Shown here: positions 1 to 8,596 of the stretch, piece by piece | Position numbering within the stretch: the stretch's first letter is position 1 | How the letters are laid out: every line of letters begins with the position of its first letter | Assembly (NCBI RefSeq): GCF_000242455.2 | Contig: NC_019892.1 | Location: 9,372,744-9,436,743, forward strand | Direction of reading: 5' to 3' | Source of the DNA: Singulisphaera acidiphila DSM 18658 | Lineage (GTDB): Bacteria > Planctomycetota > Planctomycetia > Isosphaerales > Isosphaeraceae | Length of the DNA: 64,000 nucleotides | The notes under the pieces: generated by a model | What the model saw: only the letters and a program-made list of their open reading frames with translations | What the model was told of the DNA's origin: nothing | Database searches by the model: none | Translations under genes and position numbers: made by a program

Positions 1-2
1 CC

Positions 3-482
3 CGGGCGATGCACGACCTCGACGACTTCGCCGGGCAGTTTGACGTGGTGGTCGCGATCAACTCGCTGGTCATGCCCGACGTCCGGGAGATCGACCGAAC
101 CCTCCGCGCCATCCGCGCCAGCCTCCGGCCGGGCGGCCAGTTCCTCGGCGTACTCCCGTCGATGGACGCGATCCATTATCATACCATGTTGCTGATGGAT
201 CAGGCTCTCGACCGCGGTCTCGAGATCGAAGAGGCCGAGCGATCCGCCGCGTTCCACGCTGAGCACCAGTATTACGAGTTCGCCTTCGGCCGGTTCCAGT
301 TCCTCGGCCTACGGCAGAAGTTCTGGCAGCCGTTCGAGATCCGGCATCGCATGGCCAAGGCGGGATTTGCGTCGGTCGAGCTCGGCCAGGTCCTTTACCC
401 GTGGGACGAAAGCATGGCTGGCGGCGCGGATTTTGCCGATCACCCCAGAAGCTGGGATTGGTCGTTCGTGGCTCGTCCCTAG
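3..482 (+). CDS. SAM-dependent methyltransferase, C-terminal part (cut by window edge)
   Basis: The reading frame is open to the left edge, so the true start lies outside; the first ATG inside is at 9. The visible part has the second half of a Rossmann-type class I methyltransferase: a beta-strand with FDVVVAINSLVMPD followed by LRASLRPGG-type spacing (here IRASLRPGGQFLGVLPS), the usual motif II/III arrangement of ubiE/type-11 methyltransferases. The SAM-binding GxGxG loop would be upstream and is not seen. The C-terminus (WSFVARP) is complete. Substrate cannot be told; small-molecule or lipid methylation is typical of the fold. The next gene is about 235 bp away behind a palindromic repeat. 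Confidence 0.6.
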   Translation, partial: RAMHDLDDFAGQFDVVVAINSLVMPDVREIDRTLRAIRASLRPGGQFLGVLPSMDAIHYHTMLLMDQALDRGLEIEEAERSAAFHAEHQYYEFAFGRFQFLGLRQKFWQPFEIRHRMAKAGFASVELGQVLYPWDESMAGGADFADHPRSWDWSFVARP

Positions 483-548
483 CGAAGCCGTTGGTCTCGT
501 TTTTCTTTGATTGATCTGATGGGCGACCGCGGTGATACAATCGCTGTT

Positions 549-627
549 GGGTGCCACGGGTTGTACTCAACCCGTGAACGATAGCCCCGGTTTTTGGCTC
601 ACGGGTTGGATACAACCCGTGGCACCC
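549..627. repeat. Palindromic intergenic repeat, GGGTGCCACGGGTTG type
   Basis: Two 28-base arms, each beginning GGGTGCCACGGGTTG when read inward, face each other across about 23 bases. The arms differ at two positions (ACTC against ATCC). Each arm also contains a smaller inverted repeat, CACGGGTTG/CAACCCGTG. The outermost 14 bases match those of the palindrome at 31024-32523, so this is a dispersed family in the genome. No ORF is associated. It could act as an RNA hairpin between the two flanking genes or be a MITE-like element. Confidence 0.8.
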
Positions 628-717
628 AGGGCTTGCACATGATTCAATGCAAAGAAAAACCAGGTCCAGGTGCTTAGTCGCCTTGAACCCGAACCGCTTC
701 ACCGCAAAGGAGGCCTG

Positions 718-1002
718 ATGGCCCCCCAAGCCCCCCGCGAGCAGGAACAATCGATCAAGGCGCGAAAGCGCGAGATCTTTGAAGAAGAACAGGATTTCGG
801 CCCCCGGAAACCGTTCGCCGACTACCTTGCGATGACCGAGGCCACCCCCCTGACGAGCCCCCAAAAGGCCATGCTCTGGGGGATTGGCGCGCTGGTGGTG
901 CTCCTCCTGGTGGCCGCCTTGCTAACCATGCCTGCCCCGAGCAGTGGGCCTCACCACGCCGCCAACCCCCAGGGCGCGGCGGCTCCGACGGCAGGGCGTT
1001 GA
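718..1002 (+). CDS. Small single-pass membrane protein of unknown function
   Basis: 94 residues. I chose ATG 718 because AAAGGAGG lies at 706-713 with good spacing; the frame is open further upstream but without a better site. Residues 1-50 are charged and hydrophilic (EEEQDFGPRKPFADYLAMTE), residues about 54-70 form one hydrophobic helix (AMLWGIGALVVLLLVAALL), and the tail is short and rich in Pro, Ala and Gly. This predicts a membrane anchor with a cytoplasmic N-terminus. No family recognised. It converges with the GntR gene, with only 19 bp between the stops. Confidence 0.6.
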   Translation: MAPQAPREQEQSIKARKREIFEEEQDFGPRKPFADYLAMTEATPLTSPQKAMLWGIGALVVLLLVAALLTMPAPSSGPHHAANPQGAAAPTAGR

Positions 1003-1021
1003 ACTGAGCACCTGGTTCAAG

Positions 1022-1789
1022 TCAGGCGCGCCGCTTGGATCGCGACTTGACCGGCTCGGCCGTCGTGGCGGTCGGTCCCGCGTTGCCGACATCGGGGAGC
1101 GTGCGGCTCCAGTTCTCGACCGACATCCGGATGTGGCGTGACATCGCCCGGACCGAGGCCTTGCGATCCTCGGCCAGAAGCGCCTCGACGATCGCCAGGT
1201 GCTCGTGAGCCTCGGCTTCAAACCGGCCCGAGCTAAAGCGCGACTCGTCACGCGCGTAAGTCACGTCGCGGAAGGCGCGGAAGAGGATTTTCAACCGCCC
1301 CAGCTCGTGGGCCAAGAAGCCGTTGCGACACGACGAGGCGATCAGGTCGTGCAACCGGCTGTCGACGGCCCCCGCCTCGTCGAGGAAGCCAGGGCCCGGC
1401 GACTTCGCCTTGACCAGCAGATCCTTGAGAGCGGCGGCAAGGGCCCGCAGGTCGGCGGGAGCGATCCAGCCACAGGCGCTTCGCGTGGCCTCGCATTCCA
1501 GAACCCGGCGGACCTGGCAGATCTCCCCCACTTCCTCCATCGTGACCCGGCGGATCACCGCCCCCCGGTTGGGGAGCAGGTCGACGATGCCAATTCCCTC
1601 GAGTGCGACCAGGGCCTCGCGTATCGGCGTGGGGCTGACCCCAAAGCGATCGGCCAGTTCCTGAGTGACCAGGTGCTGCCCTGCGCGGAGCCGCCCCTGA
1701 AACACCTCAACCAATAACGACTGCACGATCACCCGGCGTCGCAGGCCGTGATCGCACTTCAACGACTTGTTCCCATCGGGTGTCGACAT
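1022..1789 (-). CDS. GntR-family transcriptional regulator with FCD domain
   Basis: About 255 residues from ATG 1789 (a TTG start five codons earlier is possible; no clear Shine-Dalgarno is seen). The N-terminal winged helix-turn-helix is clear: LRAGQHLVTQELADRFGVSP then TPIREALVALEGIG, followed by the wing LLPNRGAVIRRV. The rest is the all-helical FCD (FadR C-terminal) ligand-binding domain, with VRRVLECEATR and HDLIASSCRN, whose His residues would bind a metal. This family normally represses genes for small carboxylate or sugar-acid catabolism. No such gene is next to it, so the regulon is unknown; autoregulation is possible. Confidence 0.85.
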   Translation of the reverse strand: MSTPDGNKSLKCDHGLRRRVIVQSLLVEVFQGRLRAGQHLVTQELADRFGVSPTPIREALVALEGIGIVDLLPNRGAVIRRVTMEEVGEICQVRRVLECEATRSACGWIAPADLRALAAALKDLLVKAKSPGPGFLDEAGAVDSRLHDLIASSCRNGFLAHELGRLKILFRAFRDVTYARDESRFSSGRFEAEAHEHLAIVEALLAEDRKASVRAMSRHIRMSVENWSRTLPDVGNAGPTATTAEPVKSRSKRRA

Positions 1790-2142
1790 GAGTCTAAGCA
1801 ACAACCGGGTCTGAAGGAAAACGAGGAGCCACGCCCTCTTATCATACCCTAAGGGCGACCGAAGATGACGCCACGAACTCGCGGCCGATCAATCAAGATT
1901 CATCAGGCCTTCGGTTCCAATCAAAAAAAAAGAGGGGAGAACCTCAGCATAACACGTCCTCGAAGACGGCCACCAGACAATATCCTGTAGAATCGGCGAG
2001 TGCTCTATAGAATTATGAATTCGCCCCCGATACGATCGGCGTGTTAGAGGATGTGAGATTGGGTGATGTCTTCAGAGTGAGTCGCCCTCCCGTCTTAATC
2101 AAGGCACCATCCTCGAAACGTCATTTTCCAGGAATCATAACG
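1790..2142. other. Intergenic region, no gene seen
   Basis: Divergent spacer between the GntR gene and the small lipoprotein gene. It contains an AT-richer stretch around 1890-2040, including an A-run at 1923-1931, that would suit promoters for both flanking genes. I could not fix -35/-10 boxes or an operator. Confidence 0.4.
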
Positions 2143-2334
2143 ATGTTTCGATTTACCAAGCCCATTGGTTGGTCGTTGCTCGTCCTCAGCCTGAGCACAG
2201 GCTGGGGTTGCGGGGGAACGAGCGGCAATGAGGATGAATTCGCGAAGTATCCCGGCACCACACCTCCCGGCACCCAGGCTAATTCCGAAGAGGCGCAACC
2301 GCCGGCGCAACCCGTATCCCGCAAGGCCCCGTAG
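2143..2334 (+). CDS. Small predicted lipoprotein
   Basis: 63 residues from ATG 2143; upstream codons in the frame lack a signal sequence and are probably untranslated. The N-terminus has Arg/Lys (FRFTKP), a hydrophobic core (WSLLVLSLSTG) and a cysteine in the context TGWGC-GG that fits a signal peptidase II lipobox, so it should be a lipid-anchored envelope protein. The mature part is short, polar and Pro/Gln/Glu rich. Small lipoproteins of this kind just upstream of DUF1559 genes are common in planctomycetes; the DUF1559 gene begins 92 bp downstream, suggesting one transcript. Function unknown. Confidence 0.65.
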   Translation: MFRFTKPIGWSLLVLSLSTGWGCGGTSGNEDEFAKYPGTTPPGTQANSEEAQPPAQPVSRKAP

Positions 2335-2426
2335 TCCGTTCCTCCGGCAGTCCATGATTCAGCCCTGGATTCATATTCGCTGAAAAAGTCCTTCCCCTCT
2401 CCCCGAACCAACGGAGGTAGGTCATC

Positions 2427-3470
2427 ATGCAAGTCGTCCGACGCGGCTTCACACTGATCGAATTGTTGGTCGTCATCGCGATTATCGCCGTCCTAATCGC
2501 CCTGCTCCTTCCTGCCGTCCAGGCCGCGAGGGAAGCAGCCCGCCGTTCCCAGTGCGTCAATAACCTCAAGCAACTGGGTCTGGCCATCATGAATTATGAA
2601 AGCTCCACCGGTGGTCTGCCCCCCTCGGGGTCGACGACCGTGGCCGGCGCCATCCAGAACCACTCCTTGCTCGCCCGAATCCTTCCCTACCTCGAGCAGC
2701 AAAACCTCTACAATATGGTCAACTACTCGTTTGGCATGCCGACCAGCGACCCTCCCGGCGCCCAATCGGGCGATCCGAGCTACACGAACGTGACCCTCTT
2801 GCACGTCGAGATCAGTGCCTTTCTCTGCCCTTCCGATCCCAACAGTCCCAGTTCGGCCTTCAACTCGCACAGCTACGGTGAAAACACCGGCAACTGCCCC
2901 AGCTTTGCGGGAGGCGCCTTCGACGGCCCGGCCTACATGCTGGGAACCAGCAAGCTCGCTGTCTGCCCCGGCGGCGCCAACGCCGACAACACGCTGGTGC
3001 GCCCGGTGGGACTCAGCAGCGTCACCGACGGCCTGAGCAACACCGCGATCTTCTCCGAGATCGTCAAGGGAAAAGGCGTCACGCCGGTCGACGACGGGTT
3101 GCACGTGACCTACAGGGGAGGAGCCACAACCCCCTGTACCTACACGAACGATCAAGACCTGGGCAGGGACTGCCAGACCAAGGCGACCATACGGGTGGAC
3201 GGCTCCAAGGGGATGCAGTGGGCGCGTTACTACATGGCCCGAGGGGGCGGCTACACACACGTCATGACGCCGAACCAGCGGTCATGCGTCTACTCGAGCG
3301 TCGCGAACTTCCCCAACCTGATCAGCGCCAGCTCCTACCACCCGGGAGGGGTCAACGTGACGATGCTCGACGGCTCGGTCAAGTTCATCAAGAGCAGCGT
3401 CAGCTACCAAGCCTGGCACGCCATCGGCTCGAAAGCAGGCGGTGAGATCATCTCCGCCGACGCGCTCTGA
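2427..3470 (+). CDS. DUF1559 protein with prepilin-type N-terminus
   Basis: 347 residues, ATG 2427 preceded by an ACGGAGG ribosome site. The start is a type IV prepilin signal: short basic leader MQVVRRG, then FTLIELLVVIAIIAVLIALL, to be cut before the Phe by a prepilin peptidase, followed by the planctomycete hallmark PAVQAAREAARR. The remainder is the DUF1559 (SBP_bac_10) domain with CVNNLKQLGLAIMNYES, an SALYP/PCPSD-like region (FLCPSDPNSP), and the C-terminal HPGGVNVTMLDGSVKFI and GSKAGGEIISAD signatures. Probably a pseudopilin-like envelope or extracellular protein; the molecular role of this large paralogous family is not established. Confidence 0.93.
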   Translation: MQVVRRGFTLIELLVVIAIIAVLIALLLPAVQAAREAARRSQCVNNLKQLGLAIMNYESSTGGLPPSGSTTVAGAIQNHSLLARILPYLEQQNLYNMVNYSFGMPTSDPPGAQSGDPSYTNVTLLHVEISAFLCPSDPNSPSSAFNSHSYGENTGNCPSFAGGAFDGPAYMLGTSKLAVCPGGANADNTLVRPVGLSSVTDGLSNTAIFSEIVKGKGVTPVDDGLHVTYRGGATTPCTYTNDQDLGRDCQTKATIRVDGSKGMQWARYYMARGGGYTHVMTPNQRSCVYSSVANFPNLISASSYHPGGVNVTMLDGSVKFIKSSVSYQAWHAIGSKAGGEIISADAL

Positions 3471-3481
3471 TCGATCGAAGA

Positions 3482-3508
3482 GGCGCGAACCGGCTCGCGG
3501 TTCGCGCC
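3482..3508 (+). terminator. Hairpin just after the DUF1559 gene
   Basis: GGCGCGAACC at 3482-3491 pairs with GGTTCGCGCC at 3499-3508 around a 7-base loop, 11 bp after the stop codon. There is no T-run after it, so it may be a Rho-assisted terminator or an mRNA-stabilising hairpin. Confidence 0.5.
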
Positions 3509-3603
3509 CCCGCTTCAACGCGAGTTCGCATCGAACGCGAGTCTTGTCGGCGGTGGAAGGCATCCCCCCGACAAGACCTCCACGCTCACCCGCTCAACAG
3601 GAA

Positions 3604-3963
3604 TCAGAACTTGGTGAGCGCCAATTTGTCGTCATCATAGACCTCAAGGAGCCGGTCGAGTTGACTGGCCCGCAGGACGTCGCGAAGCATGGGGTTCAGC
3701 CCGCAGATCCTGAGGTGTCCCTTGGTCTTGGCAAGCCGTTTGTGCAACTTCATCACCTGGGCGAGCATCGAACTGGAGACGAATCGAACTCCCTCGAAGG
3801 TGAGCAGCACCTTGGTGCATTCCCACTTCTCAACCAGCTCGAGGAGTTCCTCACCGACCGTCTCGATGACGTCTTCCGCTTGCAGGTAGTGAGTCGTAAT
3901 GCTGATGACCGCTACGCCGTTGACAAACGTGAGTTGGAGGTGCTCGGTGGTATCTTGGGGCAT
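3604..3963 (-). CDS. STAS-domain protein (anti-sigma factor antagonist type)
   Basis: 119 residues, almost exactly one STAS domain. Strands and helices are in family order: LTFVNGVAVISI, the central strand CTKVLLTFEGV, then RFVSSSMLAQVMKLHKRL, where the phosphorylatable serine of SpoIIAA/RsbV-like proteins falls within the SSS cluster at residues about 63-65, then GHLRICGL and LLEVYDD. Such proteins bind an anti-sigma kinase and are controlled by its phosphorylation. No partner kinase or phosphatase is adjacent, so the target is unknown. The gene converges on the DUF1559 gene and is preceded by a WD40-protein gene in the same direction. Confidence 0.85.
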   Translation of the reverse strand: MPQDTTEHLQLTFVNGVAVISITTHYLQAEDVIETVGEELLELVEKWECTKVLLTFEGVRFVSSSMLAQVMKLHKRLAKTKGHLRICGLNPMLRDVLRASQLDRLLEVYDDDKLALTKF

Positions 3964-4144
3964 GGGAGCGGCTCCGGTCGGGTCAAACCCTCAGGAACGA
4001 GATACGGCCGTTGCTCGACCGTAACTCTATCCGAGCCCGACACGCTGATCCAGCTCATTTCCAGACGTCCGCAATTCCAAAATCCACTTGTTTACCAAAA
4101 ACGCCAACGATTCAAGAATCCATTCTCATAAATCCAACGATTTG

Positions 4145-5266
4145 TCAGCCCGTTTTGATTTTCACAGGATCCCCGCTCGAGAGGGCTTCGAGGCGATCGG
4201 GTGCGAGGGGCAGAGCCCACATTTTCACCGTATCGTCGTTGCCGCCGGAGATCAGCGTCATCCCATCGGGGGACATCGCCATGGCTTTAACCCCTCCTTT
4301 GTGACCGCGAAGGGTGAACCGAGGGAGAATTTCGGTGGGGGAGATGCTCCAGAAGGCGATCGACCCCTCCAGCCCCGAGGAAGCCAGACCAAGGCCGTCG
4401 GGCAGAAATCGCACCGATGTCACCCTGCCCTGCGGGCTCGTCCAGGTTCGCGATCGGCCGGTCGCGAGCTCATACACGGTGATGCACCCCATCCCCCCCA
4501 TGGCCAGCGTGCGGCCATCGCGTGTGAAGGCCAGGGATGAGAGCGCACCGGAGTCCACCTGAAGCCGTTGGCGAATCCGACCCGTGTCGAGATCCCAGAG
4601 GATGGCCCCATCCTCGATCCCAGCCGAGGCCAGGCTTCGGCCATCGGGTGCGAAGGCCAGGTTCGCGACAAGCCCAACGTGCCCCCGAAGTGTGCGGGTC
4701 AGCTGGCCCGAGTCGAGGTTCCAGATCTGGATCAATCCGTTGTCCCCCCCCACCGCCACAGAGGCCCCATCGGGGGAAAACGTCACATCCCTGACCGCCC
4801 CAAAGGACTTGGCGAGCGTGGCCAACGTCTCCCCGGTGACGGGGTCCAGGACCTTGACGCCATCGGCCAACCCCCCCACCACCAGCCTCGAGCCGTCCGG
4901 AGAGAAGGCGACGCTCGAAAAGCCCGCCACGGTCCGCGTGACCACCCGGCGCGAGCGTCTCGAAGCCAGGTCCCAAATCATGACCGCCCCGTCGCGACTG
5001 GCCGAGGCCACCGTCCGCCCGTCGGGTGCATAAGCCACCCCCTCGACCGGCGACTCATGAACCCCCAACTCATCGCGATTGCTCTCCTCCTCCGATCCCG
5101 CCTGGCTCGAGAGCGAAACGCCGACGACCAAGATGGCGAGAATCGCCATTAAAATGCACAACTCCGGCGAGAGGAAACCCCTCGGCAGGAACCGGCCAAG
5201 CGAACTCCCCCCGCACGTTCCTCGACCCCGTACGGATCCCGCCGGAGCGTCGGTCCTTGGATTCAT
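4145..5266 (-). CDS. Membrane-anchored seven-bladed WD40 protein
   Basis: 373 residues from ATG 5266, chosen because GAGGTGG lies just upstream and the longer frame has no sensible N-terminus. Residues about 37-57 (ELCILMAILAILVVGVSLSS) form a signal anchor. Residues about 70-365 contain seven WD40 units, each with a GH-or-like start and an SPDG turn followed by a WD/WN-type end (VMIWDLAS, IQIWNLDSG, AILWDLDTG, VKMWALP), enough for one complete propeller outside the cytoplasm. Such propellers are binding scaffolds. The neighbours (STAS protein, DUF1559) do not reveal a partner. The kinase at 9193 has similar repeats. Confidence 0.85.
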   Translation of the reverse strand: MNPRTDAPAGSVRGRGTCGGSSLGRFLPRGFLSPELCILMAILAILVVGVSLSSQAGSEEESNRDELGVHESPVEGVAYAPDGRTVASASRDGAVMIWDLASRRSRRVVTRTVAGFSSVAFSPDGSRLVVGGLADGVKVLDPVTGETLATLAKSFGAVRDVTFSPDGASVAVGGDNGLIQIWNLDSGQLTRTLRGHVGLVANLAFAPDGRSLASAGIEDGAILWDLDTGRIRQRLQVDSGALSSLAFTRDGRTLAMGGMGCITVYELATGRSRTWTSPQGRVTSVRFLPDGLGLASSGLEGSIAFWSISPTEILPRFTLRGHKGGVKAMAMSPDGMTLISGGNDDTVKMWALPLAPDRLEALSSGDPVKIKTG

Positions 5267-5770
5267 GGCCGCCACCTCAATCGCGCAATAAAGAAAGAAG
5301 GGAATGAAATCAGGCCGCCGTCCATGCCGGCCGCGTGCGGTGGGGTGGAAGCACCGTTTTGCTGATACCTTCCACCAGGGGGGAACTCGCCAACCGCCCG
5401 AAAAACCCAGCGCGCAATCTGAGAAACTTCGAGACGATCCTGAAAATCGTCCCCACTCCAGGCCATCCCCTTCTCTCCAGCCGGCCGCAAACATCACAAA
5501 GACGAACTGTAATGATCCAAAGCGATTCATCCGGTAAGTCCCCGCGGATTGCGGTTTCCTTGCCGGACGACCCACGGGACGAAGCTGGAATCGGCGGCTG
5601 CCGCCACAAACGGAACAAGGGCCAAGGAGCCAGGTGGAATCACCGGCTCCTTGACCCTCTTGCTGATCTCAGACCAGGCAGATGGCGATGTCGGTTGTGA
5701 TGAAAGGAGGGCCACCGACCCGTCAGGGCGGTTGTTCTCCTCAAGTGGCGAGGAGCACAAGGATCAGGAA
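5267..5770. other. Intergenic region
   Basis: No credible gene. It separates the WD40 gene from the upstream-coded DUF1559 gene, both on the minus strand. The only structure noticed is the hairpin at 5623-5653. Confidence 0.4.
5623..5653 (-). terminator. Possible terminator hairpin after the second DUF1559 gene
   Basis: CAAGGAGCC at 5623-5631 pairs with GGCTCCTTG at 5645-5653 around a 13-base loop, 118 bp downstream of the minus-strand DUF1559 stop. No T-run follows on the minus strand, so termination strength is uncertain. Confidence 0.4.
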
Positions 5771-6958
5771 TCAGAACGCGTCGGCCGAGATGATTTCGCC
5801 CCCGTTCCGTGATCCCAAAGCCCAGAATGCGTTGAGGTTCGTGCTGTCCTTGAGGAACCGGACCGAGCCGTCCCCCAACACGATGTTGGCTCCGCCGGGG
5901 TGGCGGCTGGCAAGACCGTAGGCGCCCGGGGAATTCTGCGTGCCTGGCTTGTCGGTCATGCAGACGGGGTACTTTGAATTCGGCGGCAAGACGGTATTGC
6001 CGATGCTATAGGCCGGCAGGTTGAACGCCCAAGCCTGACCGAGCTGGACGCTTCCGGCGTTCCGGTTCGCGGACCCCGGCGCCGCCTGGTCTCGGCAACT
6101 CTGAAGCCAGGTGAAAAGGCTGTTGTTGGCATTGGCCAGGGGAAGACTCATCGTCGCCGTGTTGCGAGTCACTCCGGCCGGAAACGAAGTCATCCAGATG
6201 ATGTCCGAGGGGATCGAGAGAACACTTGTGTTGCCGCTGCCGATGATCCACTCACCAAAGGCAATCGTGTTGCTCGTGCCGTCCGTGATATCACTGAAGC
6301 CGAACACCCCGCCATACTTGAAGACACCATTGGGCGGCCCCCCGGTCTGCCGCCCATCGTGCTCCAGCGTTGACCCGGTCGAGGTAAAATAGTTGGTCCC
6401 CGGAGCGCGAAAGCTCTGGCCCAAAATCCGATTCACGTTATAGCTTGGCGGCGTGTCGGACGGGCAGAGGAACACGCTCAGCCGCTTATCGGTCGCCGTT
6501 GAGTTGGCTGCATTGCCGTAGCTGTCCACCGAGTTGAAGCAGCCGTAGCTAAAGTTCATCGCGTTGAAGATGGCTCCCTGCTCGATGAACTGGAGCAGCC
6601 GTGCCTGGGCGCTGTAGCTGGCATTGTGCAGGATGACGGAGGTCGTCGCTGACCAAACCGGAAGCCCGGCCGGCGGGAAGCAGCCATAAGTGCTTTCGTA
6701 ATTATGAAGGGCGAGGCCGACCTGCTTCAGGTTATTAGAGCACTGCATCCGCCGCGCCGCCTCGCGGGCCGCCTGCACGGCCGGCAACAGTAGACCGATC
6801 AGAACCGCAATGATGGCGATGACCACCAACAGTTCAATCAGAGTGAACCCCCTCCGCCCACGCGAGACCAAGCAGCGGGAGGCCCTGATTCGCGGCGAAA
6901 CCAGGTCGGAAGACTCAATAACCGACTCGGGCTGAACCTTCTGATGCAACAACGGCAT
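5771..6958 (-). CDS. DUF1559 protein with prepilin-type N-terminus and long leader
   Basis: 395 residues from ATG 6958, with GGAG about 10 bases upstream. The prepilin cleavage motif is RRGFTLIELLVVIAIIAVLI, followed by PAVQAAREAARRMQCSNNLK, but it is preceded by an unusually long leader of about 36 residues containing basic residues. The DUF1559 domain is full length, with FLCPSDTPPSYN, the DITDGTSNTIAFGE motif, HPGGANIVLGDGSVRFL and the end GSRNGGEIISADAF. About 50 residues longer than the paralogue at 2427. Function as for that protein: a secreted or envelope pseudopilin-like protein with no assigned activity. Confidence 0.92.
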   Translation of the reverse strand: MPLLHQKVQPESVIESSDLVSPRIRASRCLVSRGRRGFTLIELLVVIAIIAVLIGLLLPAVQAAREAARRMQCSNNLKQVGLALHNYESTYGCFPPAGLPVWSATTSVILHNASYSAQARLLQFIEQGAIFNAMNFSYGCFNSVDSYGNAANSTATDKRLSVFLCPSDTPPSYNVNRILGQSFRAPGTNYFTSTGSTLEHDGRQTGGPPNGVFKYGGVFGFSDITDGTSNTIAFGEWIIGSGNTSVLSIPSDIIWMTSFPAGVTRNTATMSLPLANANNSLFTWLQSCRDQAAPGSANRNAGSVQLGQAWAFNLPAYSIGNTVLPPNSKYPVCMTDKPGTQNSPGAYGLASRHPGGANIVLGDGSVRFLKDSTNLNAFWALGSRNGGEIISADAF

Positions 6959-7545
6959 GCGCGACTCCAATCGCTTCGCACGCCTCTGGTTGAACCAGTC
7001 AGCACCACGAAAGAGAAAAAGGGGGGAAGATCAGCGTGCCTCTCGTGGATCGAGTCAGCCTTTTTCACGATCGAGATCATGCGCAAGCGGCGAGCCGATG
7101 GACCGGTCTCACCAGGCATAACTCGCGACGCAGCCGACATTCTTTTGTCAGCATATTCGCATTCACAATCCCAAATCGTGACGCCAGCAACATTTTTTCA
7201 GCAGATCCGCATCTTGCCTGCGGACGCCACCATTATTTCTCGATGGCTCTCCAGGTCAAGCCTATTGTCCATTTTATCGATCGTTTTTGTCGGGTTTAAA
7301 AATATCAGGGGAATGACTCGGCGGATTGAACGGCCAAGGCAGCGAACCTTCCGTGACGCAACCTGGCGCATTCTCTAGGGTCCGGCGCCGCGATTGACTA
7401 CAATTGATTCTGCAAGCCTTGATCTGAAGCACCAATCGCATCGGAACGGGAATCCGATCCGAAGGGGCCGGCACGATCGAATCGCGAGTCGCAACGAGCC
7501 CCCTGTGTTATTGAGAGAGGTCGGGACCGAGGAGGTGAAGTCCAA
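6959..7545. other. Intergenic region, no gene supported
   Basis: Divergent spacer of nearly 590 bp, noticeably more AT-rich between 7140 and 7310 than its surroundings. A 144-codon plus-strand frame at 6944-7378 overlaps the DUF1559 start, has no ribosome site and resembles nothing. Promoters for both flanking genes are expected here but I cannot place them. Confidence 0.4.
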
Positions 7546-8238
7546 ATGCGACCGCAAGACCTCGTGGGCCTGAACGTTCTCGTGGGCCTGACGTATCTTG
7601 GTGCCGAAGGGCGAGTCTTCCGGCAAGAGCAGTTCTACGGTCAGATCGAAAAGACGGATGGCACCACCACCTGGGTCCTCCCTTCCGATGGCGGCGACCT
7701 GCGTTGGGTGCCGACGGACATGGCGGCATTCCGCCCCGCCCCCGGCGGCACCTATCGCCTGGAATCGACCGGGCAGGTCGTGACCGACCCGTGGCTCCTC
7801 ACATCCTGGATGCTCACGGTCCTCCAGGACGAGGAGGGGGAGACGTATTACGAGGCCGAGCCGAACTTTGCCCCGCTGACGAATTCCCGAGTCCCCAGAG
7901 AGTGGTTGCTCACCTACCGTGTCGACGAGGAGCGGATCCGCCGAACAATCGAGGTTTTCGGAGATCAATTCATCGGCCGAAACCTTCTTCTGGGCATCAC
8001 CTACGTCACGCAGAGCGGCTCGCTGCAACACCAGGAGCAGGTCGTCGGAACCATCATGGTGGTTGACTTCGACGAAGGAATCGTGGTCAGTTGCGACCCG
8101 GACGGCCGTCAGTTGGTCCTGCCCGGCGATCCTTCCTGGTTGGAGAAGGCGCCGCGAGCCGAGTTCAGGCTCCGCTCGACCGGACTGGTGGTGACGAATC
8201 CCGACTATATCGCCAAGCTGACCAAACGAGGCCCCTGA
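7546..8238 (+). CDS. Unknown protein made of two copies of one domain
   Basis: 230 residues, ATG 7546 after a strong GAGGAGGTGAAG site. No signal or membrane segment. Residues about 6-85 and 144-223 are recognisably the same unit: LVGLNVLVGLTYLGAEGRV, RQEQFYGQI, then WVLPSDGGDLRWVP and YRLESTGQVVTDP, against FIGRNLLLGITYVTQSGSL, HQEQVVGTI, then LVLPGDPSWLEKAP and FRLRSTGLVVTNPDY. Each unit is rich in beta-strands and would suit a small barrel or SH3-like fold. It probably arose by internal duplication. No family is recognised and no operon partner is present. Confidence 0.75.
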   Translation: MRPQDLVGLNVLVGLTYLGAEGRVFRQEQFYGQIEKTDGTTTWVLPSDGGDLRWVPTDMAAFRPAPGGTYRLESTGQVVTDPWLLTSWMLTVLQDEEGETYYEAEPNFAPLTNSRVPREWLLTYRVDEERIRRTIEVFGDQFIGRNLLLGITYVTQSGSLQHQEQVVGTIMVVDFDEGIVVSCDPDGRQLVLPGDPSWLEKAPRAEFRLRSTGLVVTNPDYIAKLTKRGP

Positions 8239-8596
8239 GCGGCGCGATCGACTGTGGGGGATTGCCACATCTTTTTTCTGAATGGGACGCCCCCCCATTC
8301 CTCGAAAAAACCCAGGCAATCGAATGAAGAATTGGGCCTGAACACCGAAGAACTTCGGAATGAAGCAAATCGAACCTCCCACCAAGCTCATTTCAACGCC
8401 TATGATCCTCATCCGACGAAACCAAAGAGGAACCATCCCGCTCATAGCGTCCTCTTATCTCGTCGACCTTCGTAGCGGGGTCCGCGTTTTCCAAGTCGTT
8501 TGAAAATGGTTCAGCCCTGGGAGTTTGCGGCGCGTCGCTTGAGGCTTTAGAATGAGTTCGACCCTCCGATCCGCCCGATTGACGAGGATGGAGTCA
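8239..8596. other. Intergenic region upstream of the sigma/kinase operon
   Basis: No gene seen. It should hold the promoter of the ECF sigma-kinase operon, which in ECF systems is often autoregulated; no conserved motif could be identified with confidence. Confidence 0.35.

Noticed and set aside
6944..7378. 144-codon plus-strand frame as a gene
   Set aside because: It overlaps the start of the minus-strand DUF1559 gene, has no ribosome site, and its product has no coherent hydrophobic or domain pattern.
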